Source: Symsagittifera roscoffensis
Taxonomy: Eukaryota; Xenacoelomorpha; Acoela; Convolutidae
Assembly (NCBI RefSeq): GCF_963678635.1
Contig: NC_087071.1
Coordinates: 34,403,680-34,467,679 of the forward strand
Direction of reading: 5' to 3'
DNA: 64,000 bases
Position numbers and translations under genes: made by a program. Of the stretch, positions 48,113 to 58,209 are shown in pieces. Under the pieces are notes generated by a model, which saw nothing but the letters and a program-made list of their open reading frames with translations, did not search any database and was not told the DNA's origin. Position 1 is the first letter of the stretch. Each line of letters begins with the position of its first letter.

Positions 48113-49365
48113 TGACTACGCCTAGGACGGCAAATGTCCTAGGTCCGAATCCGGCCTGGGCCTTAATTTTTAAACTGAAAATATTCTGTTTCAAAAAAAT
48201 TTGTCGACCTATGATTTTTTTTGATGGTTTTGTTGGCTTAGATGCCACATCACGAAGGCTTCTGGTACTTTTAGCAGTTTTATTTGTAGTTGCAAGTGTT
48301 TTTGATATACTCCTGTAATTTCTTCAGTTTGAAAATTTACTAACCCTGACGTGTGTATTTTCCTTTTTTTTCCGTGGGAAAGTTTTATTTGGCCTAAATG
48401 GTTTTGGCTTAAGGTTATTGGCTTATCTTGCTTCGGTTAACCCCGACCGGAAGCTCCCGCCCCAACCCCGCTGGAAGCACGCAAAAGGGGAACAATTCTG
48501 GGATTTCAGAAATACATAATTCAAAGTTTTTCATGGAAAAAGTTTTTGTTTTCGGCGCAACGGGAGTGTACGCTAGATTTGTTGGCTTCATTTTCATTCG
48601 ACTGATTCTGAATACTTGTTTCACGCCGTAATTTGTTTAGCTATTTAATTTTTCCTCAAATTAAACATCACTCGTGACAAAGTTTTGCAATTTTTATTGA
48701 TTTTCCTACTTTTTTTCGATTTAGTGGCTTTCGTTTTGTTTTTGTCTTGCAATGCTGTTTTTTAGTGTTTAACAAGTGGTGCGAAGCTCCACTTGGTCTC
48801 TATTTCTAATTATTATTATAACACTTGCGATAGCAAGTGTATTGCAACCGGGTACTGGACTTTCTTCCCGTAAATAACTTTATTCACAGGTCTCACTGGA
48901 CTCATATCCTGGAAGCCTCTGTCAGCAGCAAATTTACTGCAATAGACATATTTTGTGCATGTTAGCCTTTTAAATTTCGGTCCTATTCAAATTTTGCTTT
49001 TTTTGGTTGTGATTTTTTCCCTGGTCGGTTTGTTAAAATTTCATGTTTTCTTTTTTTTCTTTTGGGTTAATAGGTTTTGGTTTATATTATATTAGCTTAG
49101 TGGCCTCATTTTGCGTTGTTTGACGAGCGAAAGAAGTTATTGTGTGCATGTAAGTTTGTTTTGAGGCAGCTGAAGGAGACTAAATAATTTTTTCGCTCAA
49201 GAATTTTTTTAAATCTTTTTTTTTAAATTTAATTTACCATCTACATTACAACAGTAATGAATACTATTATAAGGCATGGAGGGTGACCCAAAGAGAATTT
49301 CATCTCATCGAGTGGGACACCTCGAGAACTTAAAGAGCAGAGACATAAATTCTCCAGAGTGGGCA

Positions 49366-50097
49366 TCAATTAAAGAGCAGTTTGTGTAAGAATTCATTAT
49401 CAAAAATATAATTATGGAAAAAAGATTCCTGAAAACGGTTCAGTTCTGATTTATTTAATTCGAAAAAATCTTTTGGAAGTAAATTATTCTGAAAAACAAA
49501 ATTATATGCTATTGCTAGCCTACGTTTAAGAGAGAATTTCATGGCGTTTGATTTTGATTTAAAAGCTATATTTGTAATTTGTTTTTTAGTCTTGCTGCGG
49601 GTGTGAGGAAGCCTTTCTAGGCTCGATAAACTCAAAAAACTATTCTTATCGGGGCATCTTAAAATTTCAAATAATTCTTTGAAGAGAGACTTCGGAAACA
49701 TATTAAAGACTGAATAAATTTTGTTTTCACTCATATATTGGGTTATTGGTTCAAATTTGCGTTTGAAGAATATAGCCCGCGTGATGCGTTTTTGTAGTTT
49801 TAAAATTGAATCGAGATGAGTTTTATATGTATTGCCATAAATAAGAATACCATATTGAATTACGGATTGAGCATATGCTCTGTAGAACAACAGAAGACTT
49901 GCTTTCGGAAAAACTTCACGACATTTGTAAACTATTCCACAGAAAGTTGATAACTTTTTAACAATGCCACATATATGTTGCTTAAAACTCAGTTTATTGT
50001 CAATTTTTAATCCCAAATATTTAACAGGCAATTGGTAGTTCGATTGAAAATTATCTCCAAATACATTGATCATTTCAACATTTTTACCGAAACTCAT
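49366..50097 (-). pseudogene. LINE ORF2, C-terminal part
   Basis: Encodes the region after the palm: LGLKIDNKLSFKQHICGIVK, FYRAYAQSVIQYGILIYGNT and LQKRITRAIFFKRKFEPIT, the usual thumb and connection sequence of CR1/Jockey-like LINEs. It continues the frame of 50100-50558 after a frameshift near 50100. Confidence 0.8.
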
Positions 50098-50099
50098 AA

Positions 50100-50558
50100 A
50101 AACGCTCTTTACAGTTGATTGTCAGGCCATTACAATCAATCCATTTTTCAATATTTTTCATTTAGTTTTCAAATTTATTTGTCCTTATTGTACTTGAATA
50201 ACATAAAGTTGTATCATCTGCATATAAAACTGGTTTAATTGTATTACAAACAATCGGAAGATCATTAATAAAGATTAGAAACAACAGAGGTCCTAAAACA
50301 GAACCCTGCGGAACGCCACATGTTAAATGTTCTATTCGAGATTCTTTTTGGTCAAAAGCAACATATTGTTTGCGATCAGTTAAATAACTCCGGATAAGTT
50401 TGTTCAGTTTACCCCTTATTCCATACTTATCTAACTTAAGAATAAGTAGCTCATGGTTTATTGTATCAAAAGCTTTTTGGAAATCGATGAAAAATGTTTC
50501 ACCGTAACGGCGTTTATCAATAACTTCTCGAATGAACTCGGTAAATTCTAAGAAAGCA
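50100..50558 (-). pseudogene. LINE ORF2, palm with YADD
   Basis: On the minus strand this stretch reads FIDFQKAFDTINHELL (motif A), GVPQGSVLGPLLFLIFINDL (motif B) and LYADDTT (motif C at 50213-50224). It joins 50559-52226 through a frameshift in a run of eight A at about 50571. An in-frame TAA follows YADD by about 17 codons. Confidence 0.85.
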
Positions 50559-52226
50559 TCAGCGCAACTTTTTTTTAGGTTGAAATCCGTATTGCTCTGG
50601 TGTGAGAATTCGATATTTTCTTAGAAACTTATACATTTTGCCAAAAATGATCTTTTCAAAAACCTTGCTTATCGAATTGAGTAAACTTATTGGTCTATAG
50701 CTTTCTGGTAGTTGACAATTACCATCTTTATAAAACGGAAGCACCTTTGCAATTTTTAATGCATTCGGGTACGTTCCTTGCTTTATACATTGATTAAATA
50801 ACTTTGACAAAGGTTCGCTAATAACCGTCGACGAGAGTTTCAAAATTTGATTACTTATACCATCCGGACCTGAAGACCCCTTATTTTTAATAAGAATAAT
50901 TGTATCAAAAACTTCTTTTGTTGTTATTTCCTGAAAAACCATCGAATTTTTTACAGATTTAACATGCCTTAAGGCAATTTTATGATTGACTTTTTTACCA
51001 CTTAATTTATTACCAATTTGTGCGAAAAACTGATTGAAGACATCAGCTTCAACTTCTATTTTGGCAGATGTTTTGCTTTGTATGAAATCGTTATATGCCT
51101 GAAAAATACTTTTATTGTTTTTCGATTTTTCGATTTTTTGTTGGTAAAATTTTAGTTTCGAATTTCTTATTAGCGATGTGGTTAAATTTCGGGACAATTT
51201 ATATTTCTCTAAATTTGTCGGAGTTGGATCAATTATCCATTTTTTGTAGAACATGTTTCTCGTTTGCATTTGCTTTTTAATATCCTGGGTAATCCAAGTT
51301 GGTTTTGCTTTATTATTCACCTGAGATAATGGGCAAAATTTATCTAAAATACGTGTTAAGCTGTTTACAATGTAAGTTATCTGCTCATCAGCGTTTAGTG
51401 AACTTTGCATTTTTTTGAGTTTTTCATGTAGTAAGAAAAGGAAATCCACCAGGTTTTTGTCATTTTTCAATGGATTTATGTTTCGGAAAACGCTCTGTGT
51501 TTTAATGTCATTTTTACTTTTAAATTCATCAATTTCAAGTAAAATTGAGTAATGGTCACTGATTACAGTTTTTAAAGTGTTTATTTTGTTCAAACAAGAC
51601 TTGGTAAAAATATAGTCAATACAAGAATGACTTGAAGATGTAACACGTGTGGGTTCAAAGTTGCGTTGGAGAAACCCATATGAGTTCATTAATGTCAAAA
51701 AATTCTCACTAGTGATTGAAGCATCAAGTGAATCTATGTTAAAATCACCACATATTATTGTTTGGTTTTTCCAAGTAGCCACCGTATCCAGGAAAGATTC
51801 TAGCTTTTCAAAAAAGTCGTTTAGTGCAGAAGATGGTTTTCTATACAAAACAATAAAATTTTTCGAACGTTTTTCATTTTTAACAGATATAGCTAGAAAC
51901 TCAAGATCTGATTCCAATTGCAATTTTGACACCTTTAAATCCGATCTAACGAAAAATGCACAACCACCTCCGCGAGTACCTTTTCTGTTAGTAGTTATTA
52001 TAGGTTGGTAGCCTTCAACTGAATAAATTGATAAGGGATCATTGTCCGTTAGCCATGTCTCGCAAAGGGCTATTATTGGTGGCTTAACCTCAAAGTCGTC
52101 AATAAGAATTTTTAACTCATCATAATGACATCGCAAAGATCTAATATTCAAGAAAAAAAGAAAACTGCTATTTAATACGCCCACTTGTCTCCCCTCTAGG
52201 AGTTCTCGATAATATAATTTACTCAT
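50559..52226 (-). pseudogene. LINE ORF2, endonuclease and RT fingers
   Basis: 555 codons. The endonuclease shows FLNIRSLRCHYDEL, IIALCETWLTDNDP, GGCAFFVRSD, ICGDFNIDSLDA and LKTVISDHYSILL (SDH). The reverse transcriptase begins with GSSGPDGISNQILKL and YRPISLLNSISKVFEKIIF and ends at QYGFQPKKK, where the A-run frameshift occurs. The ATG at 52224-52226 lies 118 bp after the ORF1 stop. Confidence 0.85.
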
Positions 52227-52343
52227 TTATCAACAAAAATAAGAAACAGAAAAAATTAGGCGCTGACTTGCAAGCCACGCTCAAACATTCTTGTATGCTT
52301 CATCAATCCCAACCCCATAGAGCATGCAAGAATGTATGAATAA

Positions 52344-53252
52344 CTATGAACCTTCCTCGTAGGGATTTACAACATATTCTGAAAGAGTTTTTCTGTTTTT
52401 GCATAATTGCTCCAATAATTGTTCTCCTTCTTGCTCTGGGGAGTCACGTAATCGCTTCAGAATAGATTTAATATTCTCCGCCCGTTGAGTATTATTTGCT
52501 CTGATTGGTGTCGTATTTCTTTCATAATCAGATACACTATAATTTTCCGTAGATTTTCCAGTTTTCGACTGAAATTTGTCAGATTTCTTAGTCGCTAAGT
52601 GTTTCATATCATCAATCGCCTTTTTCGAACTAACGGGAAAAGATTTGTAAACTCCTCTGTCGTCCATTTTAAACATTTTAACCTGACAATTCTGACTGGT
52701 ATTTACAAGACCCAAATCATCAGCGTACTGTTTGAGTAGAAGGTCTGCCGGTGGAAGCCTTTCCTTGAGAAAAATTTGTTTGTTGTTATTCGGGTTTCGA
52801 ATGTTAGCCAACCAAGATTTTCTGTTGTAGATTTCACTTTTTCCCCCAAAATATAAAAATTTAACTATCACAGCTGGGGGATAATTGATATTTTTCCACG
52901 TTCCAAGCAAGTGACAGGCTTTAAAATTACTCGGGCTAGTTTTATACTGAAGAAATTGGGCCAAAAAATCGCATACCTGATGTGACAACGGTACCTGATT
53001 GTTTACTATTGGCAGGTTCTCCAAAATTAGGCAATCCTTAGAAGAATACCTTTCCTGTGCAGATACTCTTTGCTCCAAATCATCCACTTTGTTCTCAAGA
53101 TCTAGAATAATCTCATCTTTTTTGCCCAGATCCGTCAATAATTTATCGAAAATCTGTCTCACATTGGTGTCGGAAATCTTTTCCAGCATCGAGGAATACA
53201 TATCTTTCTCAAAACGTGGTCCCATGTTAAAGGAACTCTCAGTTAAATACAT
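52344..53252 (-). CDS. LINE ORF1, coiled-coil RNA-binding type
   Basis: 302 residues, intact. A coiled-coil segment (about residues 30-75: DLGKKDEIILDLENKVDDLE) is followed by an RRM-like region (DCLILENLPIVNN, AVIVKFLYFGGKSEIYN, IFLKERLPPADLLL) and a charged tail. This is the layout of L1-type ORF1 proteins, which form trimers and coat element RNA. It may start a few codons downstream, since MYLTESSFNMG offers two Met. Confidence 0.75.
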   Translation of the reverse strand: MYLTESSFNMGPRFEKDMYSSMLEKISDTNVRQIFDKLLTDLGKKDEIILDLENKVDDLEQRVSAQERYSSKDCLILENLPIVNNQVPLSHQVCDFLAQFLQYKTSPSNFKACHLLGTWKNINYPPAVIVKFLYFGGKSEIYNRKSWLANIRNPNNNKQIFLKERLPPADLLLKQYADDLGLVNTSQNCQVKMFKMDDRGVYKSFPVSSKKAIDDMKHLATKKSDKFQSKTGKSTENYSVSDYERNTTPIRANNTQRAENIKSILKRLRDSPEQEGEQLLEQLCKNRKTLSEYVVNPYEEGS

Positions 53253-53536
53253 AAGTTTGGAATTAGTAGTAAAGAAATTTCACACGTAAAGAAAGAATTG
53301 AGAAATTCGAAGCAAAACAATTTGTTTAAACGCGGCAAGAAAAAGCGACTATTCAGCGCTGCTCATTTCGTGGCTCAAAAGGTTCGTCGCTCGCTAGGCT
53401 CATTTCGTGGCTCGCTAGGAGAGTTACAGTAGAGTTGCAAAAATTTCTGCCTAAAGACACATTTTTTGTATGTTGAAGCTGAAGCATAGCTGTAGCAACT
53501 AGAAGCTGTAGCATAGTTATATCTTTCTTGATTTAG

Positions 53537-53729
53537 GAATGTTGCTGGCAATTTTGGAAGCTACCGGAGTCCTGAATGCAGTGCTGTTCGCCAATGGACA
53601 GGAGATGATATCCTCTGGCACTATAGCAGCCGGCTATCAGAATTTCCTCATCTGCATCGAGTTCTTCTTCGCTGCTCTGTTGCTGTTCATGGCTTTTCCG
53701 CACAGGATATACGAGGATCTCAATGCTGG
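53537..53729 (+). CDS. TMEM184B: TMEM184 exon 8
   Basis: Acceptor ttgatttag, donor GCTGG|gtgaga. Phase 1 in, phase 2 out. Encodes (G)MLLAILEATGVLNAVLF, TIAAGYQNFLICIEFFFAAL and HRIYED, with the last two membrane segments of the family. Confidence 0.95.
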
Positions 53730-55654
53730 GTGAGAATATTGGCATTTTAAAAATTGTTGTGCAATAGTTTTTTTTTGCTTATTTTGGTTTTTAATCGACC
53801 ATATCCGTAAAACTGAATGCATATAAAGTCACAGGCAATGTGTGATACTACGATTTCAGTTTTGAGGAACAATTTGAAGAAAGCTTTTCAACATTTAGAG
53901 GAGAAAATAGTAGCAAGTTGATGTGCAAGGAAGAAGCACATTGTATTCCAACTACAGGCTGTTTTAAGAGTATGATACAGCTTAGGAAGATCAATTTATA
54001 ACACATAATTTTAATTTGTTTATCTTGAGCACGTATCGTTTGGTTGATAATCTTGTAGATACGTTCAAAAAGCTTACCTGTTACCTCAAATTATAGTAAA
54101 GCTGAAGCAGCAGGAGTTACATTACGTGATGACGATGGGTGAGCATGGTTCATGTTGCACTGGCTGATTACATTTCAGTTCTCAATAAATTCATGCAAAT
54201 ATTTGTCTGAAAAAGTTTTGGAAATCTGAATAGAAAAAAATCAATGCATTGCATTTTTGTTTGGCTATTGCTATCGCTACTTTGTGGAAAGCTGAGCTGA
54301 AATCATTTGCTTTGCTTGAATGATTTTTCTCTGAGTTAAAATTAGTAGCAAAAAGTTCGGACAGACAGAATTAATTAAAATGAGCGATCAGTGCTTTTCG
54401 ACGCTTTTTTGCATGCAAAATCTGAAGCCGGACAATCTTGAACTTTTTGTCAGACCAAATTCGAAATGCAATATCGTCGATTATCCGATGATTATGCTAG
54501 CCTAATTTTTAAACACTGCGATGAACATCCAGATTCACTATAAAATAGTTAGAAATTAGTTAGATAATTGAAATCTAGAATTATTTTCAACAAAAAAAAA
54601 ACAGTTTAGTCCGCCCAAAAAAAAACAAACGGAAGTGAAGATGATCAAATCATTCAAAATTTGGAAACTAATCGCAGAAAAACATTAGCCACCCTGAGCA
54701 ACAACTTTCCTGTTTCAAGGTTTACTATTCGAGGCTTCGGATGCAATTGCCTACCTTAGTTATAAGTTTCGAGCGAAACTCTGCTTATGAATTTTCGACG
54801 TTATGTTTAATTCAGTTTTAATTTCCGCTGATGTCTAGACAGCTGCTCTTTTTAATTAATTCTGTCTGTCCGAACTTTTTGCAACTCTCTATATTTTGTT
54901 TTATGAGAGGGAGCTGTATTTTTATTTTTGTTAAATTCCACCTGAAAGCGATTAACAAAAGTATTAATTTTAAATAAAAAAAAAACTTTTGTTAATCGAT
55001 TTCACGTGAGATTTAACAACTGTTTTTTATTAGATCCTACCATTTTGAACCATTGGTCTTCTAAACTGCATTCATAATTTTTGTTTGAGCTGGGTTTTTA
55101 TGTTCCTTAACTACACGATACTTTGTAACTGAATTGAAGTCATACATTTATAATTGTTCAAATGTTGATTAAGAGAAGTGAACGTAGTGAAGACTCTTAT
55201 ATAGGTCTTGCTGATTTTTTTTTCAGGAAAAAGTCTCAAAATATTGATGCACTTAGGTATAATGCACTTTTTGAGTTCAATTGAAATTCATCTGCTGAAA
55301 GTGACGTAAATAGCATTCTCCGAATACGAACGTGCAAATGGCGCGAAAATTTGTGAACTATTTCTAGTTTCGAAAGTGGAATTTAATTTTTAGATTTCCT
55401 GCGGAATAAAAACTCTACCTATTGATCCAGTTTTCTCTACTTGGGTTCATGTTATCAAAAAGCGCCAATCATAAATTGTTCTAGAAATTCAAAGAGCTTA
55501 TAGGGCATCTATTTTTTTCTTTGAAATTCGAAAGTTGAGATTTTTTCAACAAAGTTAGTGGTTTTTTTTATATTTACTTGCGTTCATTACTCTTTTCCAA
55601 TCTTCGATTGGCTATGTTTTCCATTTTGTTCACCCGACTGTTTTTTGTGTTCAG
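53730..55654 (+). other. TMEM184 intron 8
   Basis: 1.9 kb, AT-rich. The third copy of the AAGAGTAATGAACG MITE (55171-55596) ends only 58 bp before exon 9. Nothing else supported. Confidence 0.5.
55171..55596. mobile_element. AAGAGTAATGAACG-end MITE, copy 3
   Basis: 426 bp from AAGAGAAGTGAACGTAGTGA to CGTTCATTACTCTTTT. Its interior is nearly colinear with 46075-46505. Confidence 0.75.
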
Positions 55655-55806
55655 TTCCTACTCGGAGGTCGGGAGTGGAAGTGGCAATGGGAAGAGTACC
55701 CTGACTTCGATCGGGGCTAGATTCACACAGTCCATGAACCCAAAGGATGTGATTGAGGATGCATTGCACAACTTCTCACCCCAATACCAACAGTACACCA
55801 GACAAG
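55655..55806 (+). CDS. TMEM184B: TMEM184 exon 9
   Basis: Acceptor ttgtgttcag, donor CAAG|gtaaat. Phase 2 in, phase 1 out. Encodes the cytoplasmic tail part SYSEVGSGSGNGKSTLTSIG and MNPKDVIEDALHNFSPQYQQ; the HNFSPxYQQYT block is diagnostic for TMEM184A/B. Confidence 0.95.
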
Positions 55807-56202
55807 GTAAATAGAGGAGGGTGATCTCTTTTACTATGCTTCAAGGTACATAGTAAAGAAGGATAGTTTGGTTGCATTGCAAGTAGAACAGAAAGTTCCT
55901 ACCACAAATTAAAAAACGAGATGAGAGGATTTCAACGAAAGTCTATATTTAGGCATATTCAATAGTAATAGTGCGTTAGGCGTATTTCACCAAAGTTTTC
56001 CTCGAAAAAAGAGTTGCAAAACAAAAAAATTAATAATTCGCTAACTTCAGATTTTTTTAAATTTTAATAATTTTTTTTATTCCTAGCAAGGCCATGAAAG
56101 AAACTTCGAAAAATAATATTTCCTCGCTTGTCTATGCGATTTGCAACTCCGCTCATATGTAATGATGGTGATGATAACTGTCGTCTGCTTGATTTCTCTC
56201 AG

Positions 56203-56361
56203 GTGCGGATGCGGACGCTGAGTTCTTGAAGGACGTTGGCTCTAACAGGGGAAAAAGCGGCACTGGTGGGGGAGGAGGGGCGGAAGCTGATCAGCCAATC
56301 GGAGGGGGAGGAGGAAACCCCAAGAACGAAAAAATGGGACTGCTCACTGAATCGAGCTCAG
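56203..56361 (+). CDS. TMEM184B: TMEM184 exon 10
   Basis: Acceptor atttctctcag, donor CTCAG|gtaaac. Phase 1 in, phase 1 out. Encodes a low-complexity tail with two Gly runs (GTGGGGGAEADQPIGGGGGN) and KMGLLTESSS, which resembles the end of vertebrate homologues (LLSSDDEF). Confidence 0.85.
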
Positions 56362-56786
56362 GTAAACGCTCGCTTGCATGCTTTACAAAAGGATGATCCA
56401 GACTTAGACATTTTTGGCTCTGATTACAGTTAATTTGATTTAAAATCAACTGTTTTATTCAGGGTGAAATTATGTTCTCCTAAAAGTAATTAAAAACAAG
56501 CACAACTTGTTATGACTGGCTTAAAATGTGCAACAGAACAAAGTACAATCATTGTTAAGTTTTGGTTAAGAAATATTTCTGTCTTATTAATTATGAAGCT
56601 CCAGCTAATTTTGAGTTGGCTGCTTGTATGTTTCATTTTCGAAAAATTCTAAATTCGCTAAATTTATTTTTTTTTAATTTTAATATTAGAAAATGTATAT
56701 TTAGTGTATCAATTTTTGGTATGTTACATGTTCCGAATTTGGTTCCAAACTAACTGAATAAAATGTTCTCCCCTGATTGATTACAG

Positions 56787-56821
56787 ACGACGGTGACAGC
56801 ATTGTAACCCCATACAGCTAA
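56787..56821 (+). CDS. TMEM184B: TMEM184 last exon, short version
   Basis: Acceptor tgattacag. Encodes DDGDSIVTPYS and a TAA stop (56819-56821). A poly(A) signal AATAAA follows at 56879-56884. Confidence 0.85.
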
Positions 56822-56878
56822 CCTTGAAAAGGGTCTCAAATTTAACACATGAATGCATTGGTAAAACTTGTACTGCGG

Positions 56879-56884
56879 AATAAA
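56879..56884 (+). terminator. Poly(A) signal of the short last exon
   Basis: AATAAA 58 bp after the stop codon. Confidence 0.7.
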
Positions 56885-57297
56885 CAAAAATGATATGTGA
56901 AAACAAAATTGTTTCAATTGAGTGTCAGTGGACTTTTTGTCTTGTGGTTAAGGGCGTCTTTTTTGTGTGGATGGTGATATGTTGCGTACCTTTCGAAATT
57001 TTTTCTTACTTTTTAATTCTTGCCTTAGCATTATCCCGAAATTTTAGTACAGGACGGACTACAAATGATTATTTACGGAGAGTTAAGTAAATTTACATAA
57101 GGTGATATTAACTTTGATTCTTGGCGATATTTTATAAATGCGAGTAAATGTGTCGAAAAATAATCTGAAAATAATCTTAATAAAGGAACACGAGCGCCTA
57201 AAATAGTGTTTAACAATAATGAACTTAGTGAGAACTCTTATCTATTGCAAGTACAAATGAACGATACGCAATTAAAAAGTAGTTGATCGATTTTCAG

Positions 57298-57584
57298 AAA
57301 CCGACGATAAATCATCAGTAAGCAGTATATCATCTCGAATCTCACCTTCAAATGACTTCAAATCAAGAACTGTTAAACGACTGAAAAAACTAACAAAATT
57401 TTCGCCTAAAAAGATCATAAAAAGATCAAAGACTAGTGTATCTAAAGCTGAGCCTAAACAGAGTAATTTTCGCCCAAATGAGAAATCGGCAAAAGATAAA
57501 GATCTAGCTGCTTTTTCGCTGTTGAGTCATGATTATGAAAGTGACGCATCTTCATCCAATGATATGATTGCGACCTTGGGCTGA
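57298..57584 (+). CDS. TMEM184B: Candidate alternative last exon of TMEM184
   Basis: Acceptor cgattttcag ends at 57297. In the phase left by exon 10 the frame is open for 95 codons to a TGA at 57582-57584. It reads ETDDKSSVSSISSRISPSND, then a strongly basic part (RTVKRLKKLTKFSPKKIIKR) and an acidic, Ser-rich end (SHDYESDASSSND). It begins with an acidic ETDD like the short version's DDGD, so the two could be alternative ends. An AATAAA follows at 57705-57710. It has no ATG of its own near its start. This is my inference; transcripts are needed to confirm it. Confidence 0.55.
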
Positions 57585-57704
57585 AAAAAGAGCATCAACA
57601 ATGAACAGAAATTTGATCAGCCTGTTGATTAAATCAGAATTGAAACTGAAAGTGATAACAGTGTCAAAATCATCAAATGATCTTCTCTGAGAGAATAACA
57701 TGTA

Positions 57705-57710
57705 AATAAA
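57705..57710 (+). terminator. Poly(A) signal of the alternative last exon
   Basis: AATAAA 121 bp after the TGA at 57582. Confidence 0.5.
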
Positions 57711-57843
57711 TGACTGTTTGGTTCTGAAAAAGTCTGTTTTGATTTTCTATCTCTTTATCTGTCGTCAATAATGGTAATTAGTTACACTTTTTTTAGTTTC
57801 AGCGACAAAAAAAACGATATCAAAATTTTGGTGAGGGGTTGAG

Positions 57844-58198
57844 CACGGGTGGATTTTGGTGGCGGAGGGGGGCGGACGCCCCCATCAAGGATTCGACCCC
57901 CTGCCGACGAAAAATGGTCCTGCTTTGTACTATTTTGAGATATCCATTTTTGACTGACAGACCCTACAATTTTTCCAAAAGCGCCTAGCGCCAATATATG
58001 CTATATTTTGTGGGAGCGCGCGCCGAAAAACGCGTTTTTTTGGTAAAGTGCCTAAAAACGCTATTTTTGGCCTGTTTTTTTTTCAAAAGTTTGCCTACGG
58101 CGCAGAAATTTTGGCCAAAACAGGGTCTTTTTAGTGCTTTGGGAGAGCTCGGAAAATCATTTTGGTTGACCTGAAAAAAAGACCCCCCCCACCCCCAG
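57844..58198 (+). mobile_element. hAT-type MITE, copy 3
   Basis: Same internal blocks as 37498-37940 (ggcggacgcc, ggattcgaccccctgccgac, gcgccaatatat, gcctaYggcgcag, gggagagctcggaaaatc). The ends are eroded (CACGGGTGGATTTTGG at the left, C/A-run at the right) and no target duplication is visible. Confidence 0.7.
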
Positions 58199-58209
58199 AT
58201 GAAATTTCA

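Larger units (their letters stand above)
49205..53330 (-). mobile_element. Nearly full-length LINE in TMEM184 intron 7
   Basis: Minus-strand non-LTR element of about 4.1 kb: ORF1 (53252-52344), ORF2 in pieces (52226-50559, 50558-50100, 50097-49366), a short 3' UTR and an A-rich tail (T-runs at 49205-49232 on the plus strand). Only three lesions break ORF2: a frameshift in a run of eight A, one in-frame TAA and one frameshift near 50100. It is therefore a fairly young insertion. Confidence 0.85.

Noticed and set aside
56890-57090. 66-codon frame after the short TMEM184 last exon
   Set aside because: It lies between two poly(A)-linked exons, has no splice sites in phase and reads as hydrophobic AT-rich noise.
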